Of a stretch of 64,000 nucleotides of DNA, positions 23,404-36,145 are shown in pieces (the stretch's first letter is position 1; the number at the start of each line of letters is the position of its first letter). The DNA is from Siphonodentalium dalli. Lineage: Eukaryota > Mollusca > Scaphopoda > Gadilida > Siphonodentaliidae. The translations under genes were made by a program, and so were the position numbers. The notes beneath the pieces are model-generated. The model did not search any database and had not been told where the DNA came from. It was given only the letters and a program-made list of their open reading frames with translations. The stretch lies in the NCBI GenBank assembly GCA_032622095.1, contig CP136063.1, positions 186,575,877 to 186,639,876 of the forward strand, written 5' to 3'.

Positions 23404-24756
23404 GTGAGCAGCAATGAAAAAGAAGGTATGTATTGATTTGTGAATATATGCTCTAACTTCTGCATATATGGGATACATGTAATTGACTTCATTTTATGGA
23501 AAGTTGCATCTGACAGTGCCTGGACACTCAATGACCTGTGCAAGAATTGAGTTCACACAAATATTCCTTTATAATAATTAATTTTAATATACATACAGCA
23601 ATCAAACCAGTGTTAAAATATGCCATCAACGTCGTTTTTTCGGTTGATCTATGAGCCTATAGACCGATCAGTAGACGAATAACATACTGTATAATTCCGC
23701 GAATGCCATGTCATTAGCATTGTTATGAAGCTGAAAAATGTTAATGGGGTTGTAATCGGGTAACACATTTTATTTATTTCCAATAAAATTAGCAATGTTG
23801 ATCAGCCTGATTCATGATAATTTGTGTTCACAGTAACTATACACATTGTAATGGACGCTCTTTCGATAATTGGACAAATGAAAAACGCGGCACAAACTTT
23901 GAGTGTTCAGTCGAGCGTCACATAAACATGAATATGGCTGAAATAAGTATAGTATAGTGTCCGTAAGAAGCAGAAACATGCAATATAGACACCAATTACA
24001 TGTTCAAATGTTTATAGCATTGAGTTTTCAAGTTGTTTTTTCATTGAAATTCTAATGGAATTTTCGTTCGGCGCTTTTGCGTCATCCGGGGACGTTGTGT
24101 GGGGCGACGGTTATAGACTCGCCCATTTTTCTTAATGTGTCACTACGCAATGTGATTCGTCTACTGCAACGTCTATACACTGATAGATCAGGTCACGTGC
24201 TAGCCTCTCGACCAATCAAATCACCGCATTTCGACGAAAACGAAAGTAGTTGTAATTATACAATTATAAATGTTAATGCACATAATGATATAATATTAAT
24301 AAAAAATCAATAGTGACACTATTTCAAATGGAACTGTTTACATCTTGTCTATCAAGGCAATCAACGTTTCCATGTATATGCACCACCCCAATCCCACATG
24401 ATACTCTAAATCTGAAGACTTGAGATTAATTATCAGCTATCTCATTTTTTATCTCTGTTCAGTCTGTTGCTCATATGTGTCTTAAATATTTAGAGTTTTT
24501 AACCACTCGATGTAAGCGCATTGAAACAAATTTATTGTGGAATTTGTCTTAAATGTAGATATTAATAATAATAAATTCTGAATCTGACAGTTTATAATTG
24601 AATTAATATTAATTAATGTTTATTTACAGCTATCCTACTGCTATCGCCTGATAAATTTGTTTACCACCTTCATTTCTTCTATTCGGTCGCCTCTTCCTAT
24701 TGCAATTCTGTGAAGGAACTGCTCCATCTTGCAACCTTCGGCGTTCGCCTGAAAAA

Positions 24757-26385
24757 TAACAAGACAGTCAAAGACTGTGGGGTCGCTCACCAGACTGCAA
24801 AGACTGATAAGACTGGGACTCTGGAGACCACAACAGTCAGAACTTTTCATAATCACTTTAAAAGAATTAGATCTAAACAGGATATGTGGTTAGAGAGGCT
24901 TCATGTATGTAAATCAGTGAATATCTACCTTTAAATTACCAACTGTACACTACTGATCACCCCCCCCCCCCCCCCCCTCCTCCTCCAGCTCAACATGTCC
25001 CCTCCCGACCGGGCTCCAGACTCCCAAGTCTTAGGTTGGAATTTCACAACCGACATCTCAAATTTCCCAATTGTGGAAAATTTCCAATCTCACAAGCGCC
25101 TTTTTATAAAACCATTTAGACATGTTTAAAGGTACTCAATCCGATAAAACTCCTCTCAATTACTATTTCAATGGCTTCGGGGGTCAAAAATATTTGATTC
25201 GAGTCGAGGAAGTCACCCATCAAAGCTCAGATTTGTTAGATATCGATTTTAGAAATTTTTCATTATCGGGAATACTTTCTGGCCCAGATCTCAGTCAAAA
25301 TTACGTTATTATTGCCACTTGATTTTAGAGTTATATCCATCCTTGTCTGCTTGAATAGAGTTTTGGTGTACAAATCTCGAGCAGGATACGAAATTGACGG
25401 CAATTATTAGTACTCATCTCGAGAACATAACAAATATCAAAAATCAATATTTAATAACTCTGAGCTTTGTTTGATGGGTTCCTCGACTCGAATCAAATAT
25501 TTTTTACCCCCAAAGCCAAAGAAATAGTAATATAGGACCCTCTGATCGGATTGTTGTTGTTAGAATCTGTTGAGATGGGGACCCTCTGTTCGGATTGAGT
25601 ACCTTTAAAGCCCAATTATCCATGGACCCAAAAACACTATATGTATGTCAGATTAATCAGTCAGGTAGTTCCAAGGTAGTGTTTTAATGATTTTATTAGA
25701 CACAAAAGTGTTAAGTCCCCATAGCCCCGTCATTTAACAGGTTGACCTCATGTTAACAAATCTGAATCTCAGTCACTAAAGGATCCTCCATACTATATGT
25801 AGGCTAAATATTCCAACCTCTCTTGAGAAGACATTTTATGTATTACTATAGAGACATACAGTTATGTCCCTGGTCCCACCCTATTTAACCTGGTGACCCC
25901 ATCTGAATAAATTTGAATCCCAGACACCAATGAACCCTTCATACTAAATATCAGTACAATAAACATGATGGTCCGTGTGAAGGAAGCATATTAAGAGGAA
26001 AATTGTCCATTGCTTGGCCCCTATTTGACCAGGCGACCCCATTTGAACAAATTTGAACTACAGTCACCAAAGGACCCTTCATACCAAATATGAACCCATT
26101 CAACCTGATGGTACATGAGAAGTCGTTTTTAAGAATTACTATGGAGGGGCAACAGTTATGGCCCTGGCTTCACAACCATTTGACAGAGTGACCTCATTTG
26201 AACAAATCTGAATGTGAGTCACCTAGGGAACATGGAACATCCACACCAAATATGAACCCATTCAGTCTTATGATCTAGAGAAGATGTTCAAAGAATTGTT
26301 GACAGATGGATGGACGGACAGACAGATGAACAGGTGACAGATGAGAAGTGATGACTATAGCTTCGTCTCAGGTGAGCTTAAAAAT
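24757..26385 (+). mobile_element. HINE-like element, family F copy 6 (longest, with D insertion)
   Basis: The full head starts at about 24757 (AACAAGACAGTCAAAGACTG) and includes an 18-base C run (24960-24977). The family D element is inserted at 25126-25608. Four units and the end CTTCGTCTCAGGTGAGCTTA follow. Confidence 0.75.
25126..25608. mobile_element. TTAA foldback element (family D copy 3), complete
   Basis: TTAA-AGGTACTCAATCC at the left and GGATTGAGTACCT-TTAA at the right. The flanking sequence matches an empty relative at about 15335-15360, giving direct proof that TTAA is the duplicated target. Confidence 0.88.
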
Positions 26386-26699
26386 TACATTTCATTGAAC
26401 AAATCTGTCAATCAATCCCCCCCCAACACTGTGGGGACATCCCTGAGAGAATATGACATACATGATTTATTTGAATGCCTGACTACATTAGCTTTACAAA
26501 ATTCCCATGACCTTGAAAGCCAGTGCATTCTCTGGGATCAAAACAAGGATTTTAATGGGGTGAACTAGGCAGAGATAATATGGTATGGTACAGTGCAGTG
26601 TGGCAGGGACAGGAGGTGGGGTTGGGAGGGTAGGGTGGGGTAGCTATGATGTGTCTAAAAAAAAATTGAAGGTCAAAATGCAAAAATGTATTTTATTTT

Positions 26700-27262
26700 T
26701 TAGTTTATGTCCCTGGCTCTGCCCCTATTTGACCCAGTGATCCCATATGAACAAATCTGAACCCCAGTCACCCAAGGTCCCTCCGACCAAATATAAGCTA
26801 AATCAGCCCAATATTTTGTGAGAAGAAGTCATTCTAAGAATTACTATGAGTTATGGCCCTGGTTTCTTAATTAATTGACCGGATGACCTCATTTGAACAA
26901 ATCTGAAACGGATGACCTCATTTGAACAAATCTGAAAACCAGTCACCCAAGGACCCTCCATACCAAATATTAGCTAAATCGGCCCAATGGTTCTGGACAA
27001 GAAGTCGTTGTAAGAATTACTATGGAGGAATAGAGTTATGGCCCTGGTTTCGCAACTATTTGACCCAGTAACCTCATTTGAACAAATCTGAATGAGAGTC
27101 ACCTAGGGAACATCCACACCAAATATGAACCAATTCGGTCTTACGGTTCCAGAGGAGAAGATGTTCAAAGAATTGTTGACGGATGGACGGACGGATGGAC
27201 GGACGACGGACGAGGAGTAATGACTATAGCTCCACTGGAGACTTCGTCTCAGGTGAGCTAAT
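26700..27262 (+). repeat. HINE-like array and end, family F copy 7
   Basis: Three ~165 bp units, one partly duplicated (GGATGACCTCATTTGAACAA twice). A GGACGGACGG tract, the GAGAC-TTC-GTCTC hairpin and GTGAGCTAA follow. Confidence 0.75.
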
Positions 27263-27549
27263 AATATATATGTTACAGATCCTGTTTAGTTCATAATGAC
27301 AAATGGTTCTGTAAATATTGTTTGGTTTGAATATTGCTTTACTAGTATACATGTCCCATGGAATAAGTGCACAAATATGTATATTTTCACTATTTTGTAA
27401 CTTCTTATCAATGAACTATATTTAAATTAGATGATAATAAAGAATCAAACATTTTTCTCTGACATGTATGTAGTCACCAAGGGTTCCCAGAACAAAAAAT
27501 GACCCCAACTAAATAATAATTCATCCTATAGGATTAAGTATTATTGGTG

Positions 27550-27861
27550 GTGGGGAACAGAGCTGTTAACTTTCACAGATTGTCCGTGAGACTCCCGGAT
27601 TGCCATAGGAAAAACCTCCTAAATATGGAAGACAGCCAATTTCTCCCACATGTGGCCCAAGAAGTACTAGTACTTCCGATTTTTTGTTGTTAAAATGGAT
27701 AGGTGTAGATGGACTGTGGCAACTTCAACAAGATGAAAATCAATTAATTTTTTTTTTTCTTCGAATATGAGCTTATTTCGGGCATACTATGTACCTCCCG
27801 ATACCTACAGCAAAAATCTCCCGGAAGGCCATTTTCAAAACTTAACAGGTCTGGTGGGGTA
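27550..27861. mobile_element. Small hAT MITE (CAGAGCTGTTAA ends)
   Basis: The element spans 27558-27853. CAGAGCTGTTAACTTT and its imperfect complement AACTTAACAGGTCTG are the ends. The 8-bp flanks GTGGGGAA and GTGGGGTA agree at 7 of 8 positions. Confidence 0.75.
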
Positions 27862-28544
27862 CCTTTTTTTTCTGGGGACCTCTGTTAGTCACTTAAATAA
27901 ACAATAGCTGTGAACAGGTTACAGTTATCACACCCAAAGTATGGCCCCTGGTACTGAGTTAAAAAATATTTTATAATATCATATTAACATGATAGTCATT
28001 TATATTTATGGCTAGCAATCAGGAATATATATCATTATATGCACTATACATAATCAGATTATACTATTTATTACTTATTAGTACCACAACAATATATCAT
28101 AATTTCTGTTCGTGGGGTCAAATTTAATTTTCATCATTAACAAGCAGATGTGGTAACAATAGTAATATAGTTCTGTCAGACTAAACTTGTCAGATTTTAG
28201 TACCAAGAATTCAAGCAGGCAAGATTATTTCAGGTCCATGCTCGAGACATTAATCGCAATCATTGTAAATACTATTCAAATAAAAGGTCAGCCGACCACA
28301 GTGTTCCCCGAAAATGTGGCAAGTCGATGCCGCTTTGTTAAAGAAACTAAAAAAAATGTTGAAATGTTCTAAGTCGAAACGATTAATAATTCCGTAAAGA
28401 AATAATTTTCCCGTCATCTATATACATGTTGCACATCTCCAATATGTGGGTAACAATACTCTGAAGTTTAAATATCTATGATCAAAACTGTAGGAGGAGT
28501 TGATTACACAATGAAGGTACCCTCATACAGAAAATTATAAAAAA

Positions 28545-29140
28545 TGTTTATCAAAGTCGAAAGGCCCATAAATCTGGGAAAATCATTGGATCAAACTCAA
28601 ATTCGAACTTGACCTGTATTTTGATATGAACGACCCACAGAAAAACAGAATTTCCAATTAAACAATCCAAACTTGGGTTATTATCCTGAAACCAAAGAAA
28701 AAACAAGACAAATTGAATTTTCTAAGTCGAAAAGCCGATAACTCTGAGAAAAATCATCGGATCAAACTCAAATTCAAACTTGACCTGTATTTTGATATCA
28801 ATGACTCACAAAAAAAAACGGAATTTTCAATTGAACAGTCCAAACTTGAGTTATCATCCGGAAACCAAAGAAAAAAGAAGTAAAATTAAAAGTCCATAAC
28901 TCTAGGAAAAATCATCGGATCAAACTCAAATTTTCTAAGTAAAAAAAAAGTTGAAAAAAGGGAAATAACTCCATAAAAGAACATCGGATCAAACCCAGAA
29001 TTGCAGAGCACCTGTGTTCTTGGTTGTGACACCTACATGCCAAGTTTCAATCAAATCAGATGATCATTACTGGAGTTAAAACTCCGGACGGATGGAGCCG
29101 ATTACAATATTTAGTCTTCCGAAAATTTTGGGGGACAATA
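28545..29140 (+). repeat. ~168 bp tandem repeat (family L), three units
   Basis: Units start GTCGAAAGGCCCATAAATCT / GTCGAAAAGCCGATAACTCT and share GGATCAAACTCAAATTC, TGACCTGTATTTTGATAT and CCAAAGAAAAAA. An ACTCCGGACGGATGGA tail and a GGGGGACAATAA end follow, a layout similar to family J. Confidence 0.6.
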
Positions 29141-29160
29141 AGGGCAACACCAATCGTGGG

Positions 29161-30100
29161 CCAATGCCCCCAACTGTACGCATAATATTGGCTATATTTA
29201 GAGAGAAAATGAAGTAATAGTGGGGAATTTCTCTCAGTTTAACCCCGGGTCATAAACTCATAACACTGGCAAAGGGCCATAACTCCATGGAAAAAAAGTG
29301 CAGACAAAACAATCCCTGGGTCATTTCTCTGGCGAAGGGCCATATACTCTGGGGAAAAAAGTGTGAAAAAAAACCTGCACTATGGAGAACAGGCAGATGA
29401 AGTTCTCCACTACATATCCTAAATCCTCAGTTGCGAGATAGGTGTAGGTTGGGGAGGGGGTGGGTGGTACATGGTGTGCATAATAAGTTGGAGATGTATA
29501 TGCTCATAAGCAATGCTATTTGAATTCATGAACAATATTAATTCAGTTTACTGAGTGCAACCTTCCATGTGACTGAATCACCAGACCAGTGGAGCTCAGT
29601 TGATTTTAATAGGCTAAGAATATGGAAGTTTTTTTATTATTCTTTAATAAATTTGAATTATATAGAAGGTCATTAACACATGATAACAGTCATTGATAAA
29701 GAAATCTTTTAGATATTTGAGGTAGCCAATACTAGTTTCAATGCGTAATCTGCGTTTTGGAATTTAGGAATTATGTAGTGTATGCGTATGATAGTCATGC
29801 AGTATTCTAGTTAGCTGCATGTTCGCAATGTCATCAAGTATTAGTAGTTTGGCTTGTCTGCAAAATGTGGAAATATTACTAGCACCATTGAGATAACTTT
29901 TAGGGCATTCTACTGTAGTCTTCTTATTTTAGTTAGATTTTTTTTGGTAGACGAGCTGCTGATTGAATTACAGTAGGTCAGGTAGGGTATAATTAAATGA
30001 TCGATACATGGTTTTCAATGTAGCAGTAGGACTAGGAACATTGCTGGAAAGTTCAGAGCATATTGAACTTATGTGTTTGTCCCACTTAGAGACAGATTCG
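29161..30100. other. Gene-free stretch
   Basis: AT-rich sequence with diverged repeat tails at its start (CTCCATGGAAAAAAAGTGC-type blocks repeated near 29280 and 29350). No exon, RNA gene or element end can be supported. Confidence 0.4.
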
Positions 30101-30124
30101 GGGGCATAATAACAATCGGCTTAC

Positions 30125-30188
30125 AGTCAAGTGATACCCGAGTCAAGTGATGCCATACAAAGTGATACCTATTTGGTCAACTGATACC
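30125..30188 (+). repeat. Left cluster of AGTCAAGTGATACC iterons
   Basis: Copies lie at 30125-30138, 30141-30154 (one change), 30160-30169 (short) and 30175-30188. They match, mostly in inverted orientation, the cluster at 36442-36690. They probably mark the left end of a composite element spanning 30.1-36.7 kb. Confidence 0.6.
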
Positions 30189-30699
30189 CAAGATGGCCGA
30201 TTTGCATACTTTGGTGAAATTTGAAGATATTTCGTAAAGTCGTCCCACTCAAAACATTCTCATAAAACATTTATCCTCGTTTAAACAGTCTTTCAAATAC
30301 ATTTCCTAATGACCGTTTTGACATTTCGTTATCAGTTTTAACAATGGGGGGGGGCCTAATAATTAATATTTCAAAACAAAACAAAAAGATTCTAGTATTC
30401 GATTTATAATCTCTTCGAATTTCACCAATTTTTAAAGTTCTTTTTGTGCTAATGATTGTGCTATTGGTAATTGTCCTTTTTCATTGTAGGGACACATATA
30501 TATATGTTCTCTAGTAGATTAACAATATGTTATCCACACAATAAGATTAATTATGAGGCGAAGTTGACCCGGAAGCGGACGGCGGACATTAATGAAGCTT
30601 TCCTAATTTCTAGGGCTGCATGGAACTTATTTGTTATTTATTCTAATATATTATAGGAACAATAAGTAACAAACTCTTTGACGAAGCTTTCGACCATCA

Positions 30700-31335
30700 C
30701 AACCTTTATCAACGGTATAACACAGTTGTGGTCTAAATAATTTATAGAGGCTCAAGTCATTGTTCAGGTCCTTAGTGGATGTATCACCAATTAACTCTAA
30801 AAGTCCTTGGAAGAACGTTATAGGTACTCCCGCATTGAGTTACATCACAGTGGTGATGTACATGCACTTACTAGTATGTATATATTAATAACATAAAATG
30901 TCTGGATTACTTATTTTTGCATTGACACCGTTCGGGTACATCGTCTTCAGTCTCCTATCAACCCCAGCTATCTTCCTTTACCAGTCGCAACCATTTTGGT
31001 CCATTAGCTATGCATAGCACATGTACAGAGATCCCATATCCCCTAAATGTTCTGAAAACCTATAACCAATCCGCCTCTTTGTTTCTCCGACATAAACGAC
31101 GTGATCACAAGCCGCGCACGACAGACTGTATATGACTTTTAGTACGGCAAGTCACCTGCTTCAAAACTCAAAACTTATCCGCACCATCCGTGCTCACGAC
31201 ATCAGAATTTGTCAACCGCACACAAGTAACACACAAGGTTTTGCACTTTCTCTGTGGCAGGTTCACAATACGCCGGGTTTTCGCGTGCACCAGTTTGTCT
31301 GCAATATTCCTATCTCTTCTATAGGCTACACATAA
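30700..31335 (-). pseudogene. Penelope-like element fragment with GIY-YIG-type endonuclease
   Basis: On the minus strand AYRRDRNIADKLVHAKTRR (about 31325-31260) matches the conserved block between reverse transcriptase and endonuclease of Penelope-like elements. After frame changes, CDHVVYVGETKRRIGYRFSEH (about 31108-31046) is the GIY-YIG nuclease signature region. Stops and frameshifts separate the two, and the reverse transcriptase part is absent. It is therefore a 5'-truncated, decayed copy. A further protein-like tail may extend to 30700. Confidence 0.6.
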
Positions 31336-33087
31336 TTATATAATATAAATTGTAAATTACAAAGTACCATTCTGGACCTTGCAGTTTCCAAGTATGGTAT
31401 ATCCACAGCCTTTTATTTAATGAGATTATGACTGCAAATGAAACAAGCTTCTAACGCTCCCCGTTTAGGTGCTACCACACCCACACTGCCCTTATATGTG
31501 TGCCATGTACATACTTCAGGCCATGGTAGCGCGTTACAAGCCCCTGTGAACTGAGAAAAGCACATGAAAGATTGAACGTAATTATAACACTCTGGACGCA
31601 AACTTAACAAAAATGAGTGTCCAAAAGTTATTCCGCAGCACAAAAATGACTGACATCAGAAATCGCAGTCATGCATTGTATAAGGAATCAAGGAGTGCTC
31701 TTTAATGTTCAGGTTTATGTAATCTGCACCCTAATGAAATAAATTAGGGGGATTTTTTTTTACCTCGAAGTATAAACTGATCACATTAAAGAGTGCCTAC
31801 CTCGTCCCCTCACACCAGTCGCATAATAAATTATCTGTTTTAGTGAAGCTACCAAGGGATCTTATTAATGAGATGGAAGTTTACCAGGCATGGAATTTTA
31901 TAAAAGAGAATATAAGAAAGGTAACAGAAGAAGTGACGCCCAAAAGAAAGAACAAGAATAAAACCAAAAAGAAAATATGGATGACAAAAGAGGCTTTACC
32001 ATCAGTTAAAGAGAAACAGAAAACATGGAAGAAATACTTGAAATATAAATCAGAGGATAACTATAAAAAGCATTTATCATCAAGAAATAAGACAACCAAA
32101 TTATGCCGAGAAGCCCACAAGAACTATGAGAAAAAACTTGTTAAAAACTTCAAATCGGACCAAAAATCATTCTGGTCATACGGCTGGTCATACGTCAGAC
32201 AGAAGACAAAAGTCAAAACCGGGATAGCAGATCTTGAAAATGAAACTTGAGAAACAGTAAGTGAAAACCAGGAGAAAGCAGAAATCCTCAATGCATTTTT
32301 TGCCAGTGTGTACACCATAGAGGATAAACCGGCGCCTGAGATGGATAGCGAAGAATTCAACATTGAGCTCAGCGAAATTGAAGTGACCCCTAACTTAGTT
32401 GAGGAAAAGCTACTCAAGTTGGATTCATCTAAATCCCCAGGCGAGGACAATATTCACCCAGCAATATTGAGGCATGCAGCAACATCAGTCAGTACCCCCC
32501 TCAGCATACTATTCAATAAAACCCTAAAGGAAGGAAAATACCTGAGGACTGGAAAAATGCAACAGTAGTGCCCATTTTCAAGAAGGGTAAAAAGAGCAAC
32601 CCTGGGAACTATAGACCAGTTAGCCTGACCAGCATTAGTTGTAAAGTAATGGAGAGGATCATCAGGGATGAAGTGGTTAAACACATGGACTCCAATGACT
32701 TATTCAATAAAGAACAACATGGGTTTCGAGCAAAAAGATTGTGTGTAACAAGTACAAGATGACTGGTTCAGAGCACTTGAGGATGAAAACAATATAGATG
32801 CAATATACCTTGACTTCAGGAAAGCCTTCGATACAGTGCCATATGGAAGGCTAATGAAAAAATTATCATTCTACGGAATTAAAGGAGAGGTCTACAACTG
32901 GATTGAGGATTTTTTATCAGGAAGAAAGCAAGAGAGACACACTAGTCCAAAATATTGAAAATGGTGGACTAAAAATTCCAGATATTAAAAGCTTTTCAAA
33001 ATCCTTAAAAATAACATGGCTTAGAAAATTCCTAGATCCCTTTAACTATTCAGATTGGAAAATCATTTTAATAGATAAATTACATAT

Positions 33088-33931
33088 ATATGGAGGCAGT
33101 CTGGGTGAACGTCGACTCTATATTTGAAATCTAGAGTCTGGAGCTAATGTCGCCAAAACCATTTCTATTCAGCGAAGAGCTTCCCCAAAATGACGTCACG
33201 GATTAAAAAAAATACATCGACGATTGACAGGTGTCCCCACGTGTTATTTGTTGTGCTTCGCAATAACAATGGCCCGTGTCGCGACATAAACTCACAGAAG
33301 ATAATATTTGTCGTGTGTGCGACTATTCTTTTTCGGGAGATGAACTCGCTGCATCAACCGGAAAGCTGCATCCGAGAGCAAAAAATAAGGTCGTCATCAA
33401 AAATGATGCTTTAGAACTATTTAAAAGCATAAAATTAAGTCATTTCCTCGGTGTTTAACTTTCAGATGACTTTCGTACGACAAATAATTTGATTTGCAAA
33501 CCATGTTACAATAAAGTAAATCAAATACACGGACATGAGTGAGTTATATTTATATTTATGGGAGGCCAAGTTGGTACCATGCGCAGGCCTATCTATCAGG
33601 TCTAGCACATCCTTCAAATTAATCCGAATCGTACCGAATATATAATTTCGAAGCCATTTTTTCTGTCTCTGTTGTATTTGCAAGCATCGCTTTCGATCGG
33701 AGAAATACCGACTCTGTTACTATATATAGAAGTGACATTATGGGAGTCTCCTCCCACTAACACTTGTTTATTAACCCATGCGGTTTCATTGGACGGAAAA
33801 TAATTTACGCAATCAATCAGATTACGGAATCCCGAGGACTTGGAAATGAGATAGCGATGTTATCTGTCAGACCTAATATTCAATGTTGTAATGAATATTT
33901 AGGTATGAGTTTACTAAGACTGATATGGAGG
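33088..33931. mobile_element. 826-bp DNA element with 9-bp TSD inside the L1/Tx1-type LINE
   Basis: A perfect 9-bp duplication ATATGGAGG (33088-33096 and 33923-33931) flanks 33097-33922. The ends CAGTCTGGGTGAAC and GTTTACTAAGACTG are inverted with three mismatches. The LINE reading frame is restored across the site. A 9-bp duplication is typical of Mutator-like elements, although other families (some hAT-like, Zisupton/KDZ at 8 bp) are close. Confidence 0.75.
33269..33545 (+). pseudogene. Zinc-binding domain fragment carried by the 9-bp-TSD element
   Basis: HKLTEDNICRVCDYSFSG (about 33278-33332) and, after an in-frame TAA at 33456-33458, NNLICKPCYNKVNQIHGHE (about 33485-33541). This gives C-x2-C ... 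C-x2-C separated by about 70 residues. An ATG at 33269 (MARV) is one or two bases out of frame. It may be the element's own N-terminal DNA-binding domain or a captured host exon. The family is not recognised with certainty. Confidence 0.45.
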
Positions 33932-36089
33932 CTCAGCTCTTCTAAATTTGAATAAAGCCAGTCTGTTGAGAATTGCTAAGCGTTTCAATCCATTCTGGAG
34001 AGATGTCTTAATAGCTTATGCAACATTATCCACAGACCCAAATACAGAAGTAGAATATAAGAAACAGCCACTCTTCCATAACTTACACATTCAGAGAGAA
34101 AAAAACCCTTTAATTTATAAAAACTGGATAGAAAAACAAATATTGCATATTAATGATATTTTGCGGGAAGATGGTTCTTTTATGGACACTGGAGAAATTC
34201 TCTCAAAATATGACCTTAAAGTTAACTACTTAACTTTACAAGGAGTAATATCCTCTATTCCTTTAAATTGGAAAAAAGAAATAAAGGCCTCATAAAACAA
34301 ATTGACTAAAAGCTCTAGAATTGATTTAGTAGAAAATATAATTCATGAAAAGAATTTGAACAACCATCTGTACTGGAAAATTGTAACTCTTGTCATTCCA
34401 AATAAACCATGCGCTCAGGTAGGATGGGAGCATAAACTAAAACTAGAAACAAACGAAATTCACTGGGATTCAATATATACGCAAACATTTAAAACAACGA
34501 AAAACACGAAACTGCAAGCCTTTCAATTCCAAATAAATCACAACACTTTAGTTACAAATGTCTTCCTTGAAAAATGTAAGATTATAGCATCAAAATTGTG
34601 CACACTGTGTGGAAAAGAAAATGAAACTATAGAACATTTGTTGGTTACCTGCCATCAGAGCAAAACTCTTTGGGAAGAAATTTCAAAAACAATGTATACC
34701 AAATGTAACATCAAAATGCCAACAAAGATCGAAGAATTACTTTTTGGAATAGAATCAGACTTTGTCATGAGCACACTTGAAATTAACAATATACTACTAT
34801 TAATAAAACGATATATTTATGTGACAAGGTGCAATAAGACAAATCTATGCCAAAAAAGGGCAACTGATACAATTTGTTGAACAAGAATACAATCTAGAAA
34901 AGCAGGCACTAAAATGGACTGATTCAACAAATAAAGCCTTTGATAATAAGTGGAACAGTGTCCTCAATTTAATTAATGACCCTTGACCGGAAATTACTCT
35001 GGTAAAAACTTAAATTAAATAGATAAAACAAAAATTATTTTCAATTTTTAGACCGACCCTGCAGTATCACAAAAATTGAATTAAAAAAAGAATAACTGTC
35101 AAAATGACACATTAGCAAGAAAAAATGACAGAAAAGACAGAACAAGAAAAAAGATCAGTTTCAAAAACAGAGATTATTCAAGTGTGCATGTGATAATAGA
35201 TATATTGTTATAAGAATTTATTTTTTCATGTTTAATGTATATTTATTATGTACAACTTTAATATGTAATTGAGACCGACTATGAAAATAAAAATAAATTA
35301 TAAAAAAAAAGAAAGAAAGCAAGCAGTCAGAGTATCCGACAAATATTCATCACAGAGAAAAGTAACTAGTGGCATCCCTCAAGGCTCCGTTCTGGGACCA
35401 ATATTGTTTTTAATCTTCATCAATGACATCACCAATAATGTGAAGAGCAATGTCAAGATTTTTGCTGATGATACCAAACTATATAGAAATGTTACGGTAA
35501 TAACCAAGAAGCTGCAGAAGATTTACAGCGAGACCTTGACCAGCTATCTGAATGGTCCGACAAATGGTTACTGAGATTTAACACAGCAAAATGCAAGGTG
35601 ATACATATAGGGGAAAAGCAATACGGGTCAAAAGTACAACATCACAGAAAATGAGTCACATCATGAAATAGAGGAAACCAGTGAAGAAAAGGACATTGGA
35701 GTCATCTTTACCAACACCATGACATTCTCAACACATATTGCAAAGAGCATACAAAGAGCCAATCAGAGAATAGGAATAATAAACAGAACTTTCAGCTACA
35801 TCGATGAAGATATGCTTAAAATCCTATACAGATCTTTTGTTCGACCAGTATTAGAATACGGATCATCCATTTGGAACCCACACTATAAAAAGTACAAAAC
35901 CATGATTGAAAGCGTACATAGGCGAGCATCGAGAATAGTCACAAGCTTGAGGGGCGTGCAGTACGAAGAAAGGCTGAGGCAACTAGCCATTCCAACACTA
36001 GATTATAGGAGAGAGTGATGTGACATGATCCAAATGTTCAAAATAATAGAAGGATATGATGAAGCTGATCTACCAATTGATGATAATGG

Positions 36090-36145
36090 AGTCGAACAAG
36101 AGAGTCGAACAAGAGGGAGAGAGTCGAACAAGAGGGCACAGTAAA
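36090..36145 (+). repeat. Local duplication GAGTCGAACAAGAG x3 in the LINE 3' region
   Basis: Three imperfect direct copies of GTCGAACAAGAG(GG) interrupt the decayed LINE C-terminal coding region. They probably arose by slippage. Confidence 0.7.

Larger units (their letters stand above)
32922..35323 (+). mobile_element. L1/Tx1-type LINE inserted in the Jockey/CR1-type LINE
   Basis: An 11-bp target duplication AAGAAAGCAAG lies at 32922-32932 and 35313-35323. The insert between ends in an A-rich tail (AAAATAAATTATAAAAAAAAA). The host LINE frame is continuous once one duplicate and the insert are set aside. The insert is the 3' part of an ORF2: ENGGLKIPDIKSFSKSLKIT (32950), ASLLRIAKRFNPFWRD (33955), and a C-terminal zinc knuckle CTLCGKENETIEHLLVTCH (34600-34655). 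It is 5' truncated as usual for LINEs, with one stop/frameshift near 34294. Confidence 0.85.

Noticed and set aside
24641-24856. Overlapping open frames at the head of the family F element
   Set aside because: They fall in the repeated head sequence found at 15003, 45465 and 45801, and the frame is not conserved between copies.
28545-29050. Possible CRISPR-like regular repeat
   Set aside because: Units of ~168 bp are contiguous and diverged with no unique spacers, and the window is eukaryotic.
31690-31805. Short inverted repeat GTGCTCTTTAATGT / ACATTAAAGAGTGC
   Set aside because: Arms are only about 15 bp with no flanking duplication, so it is not called as an element.
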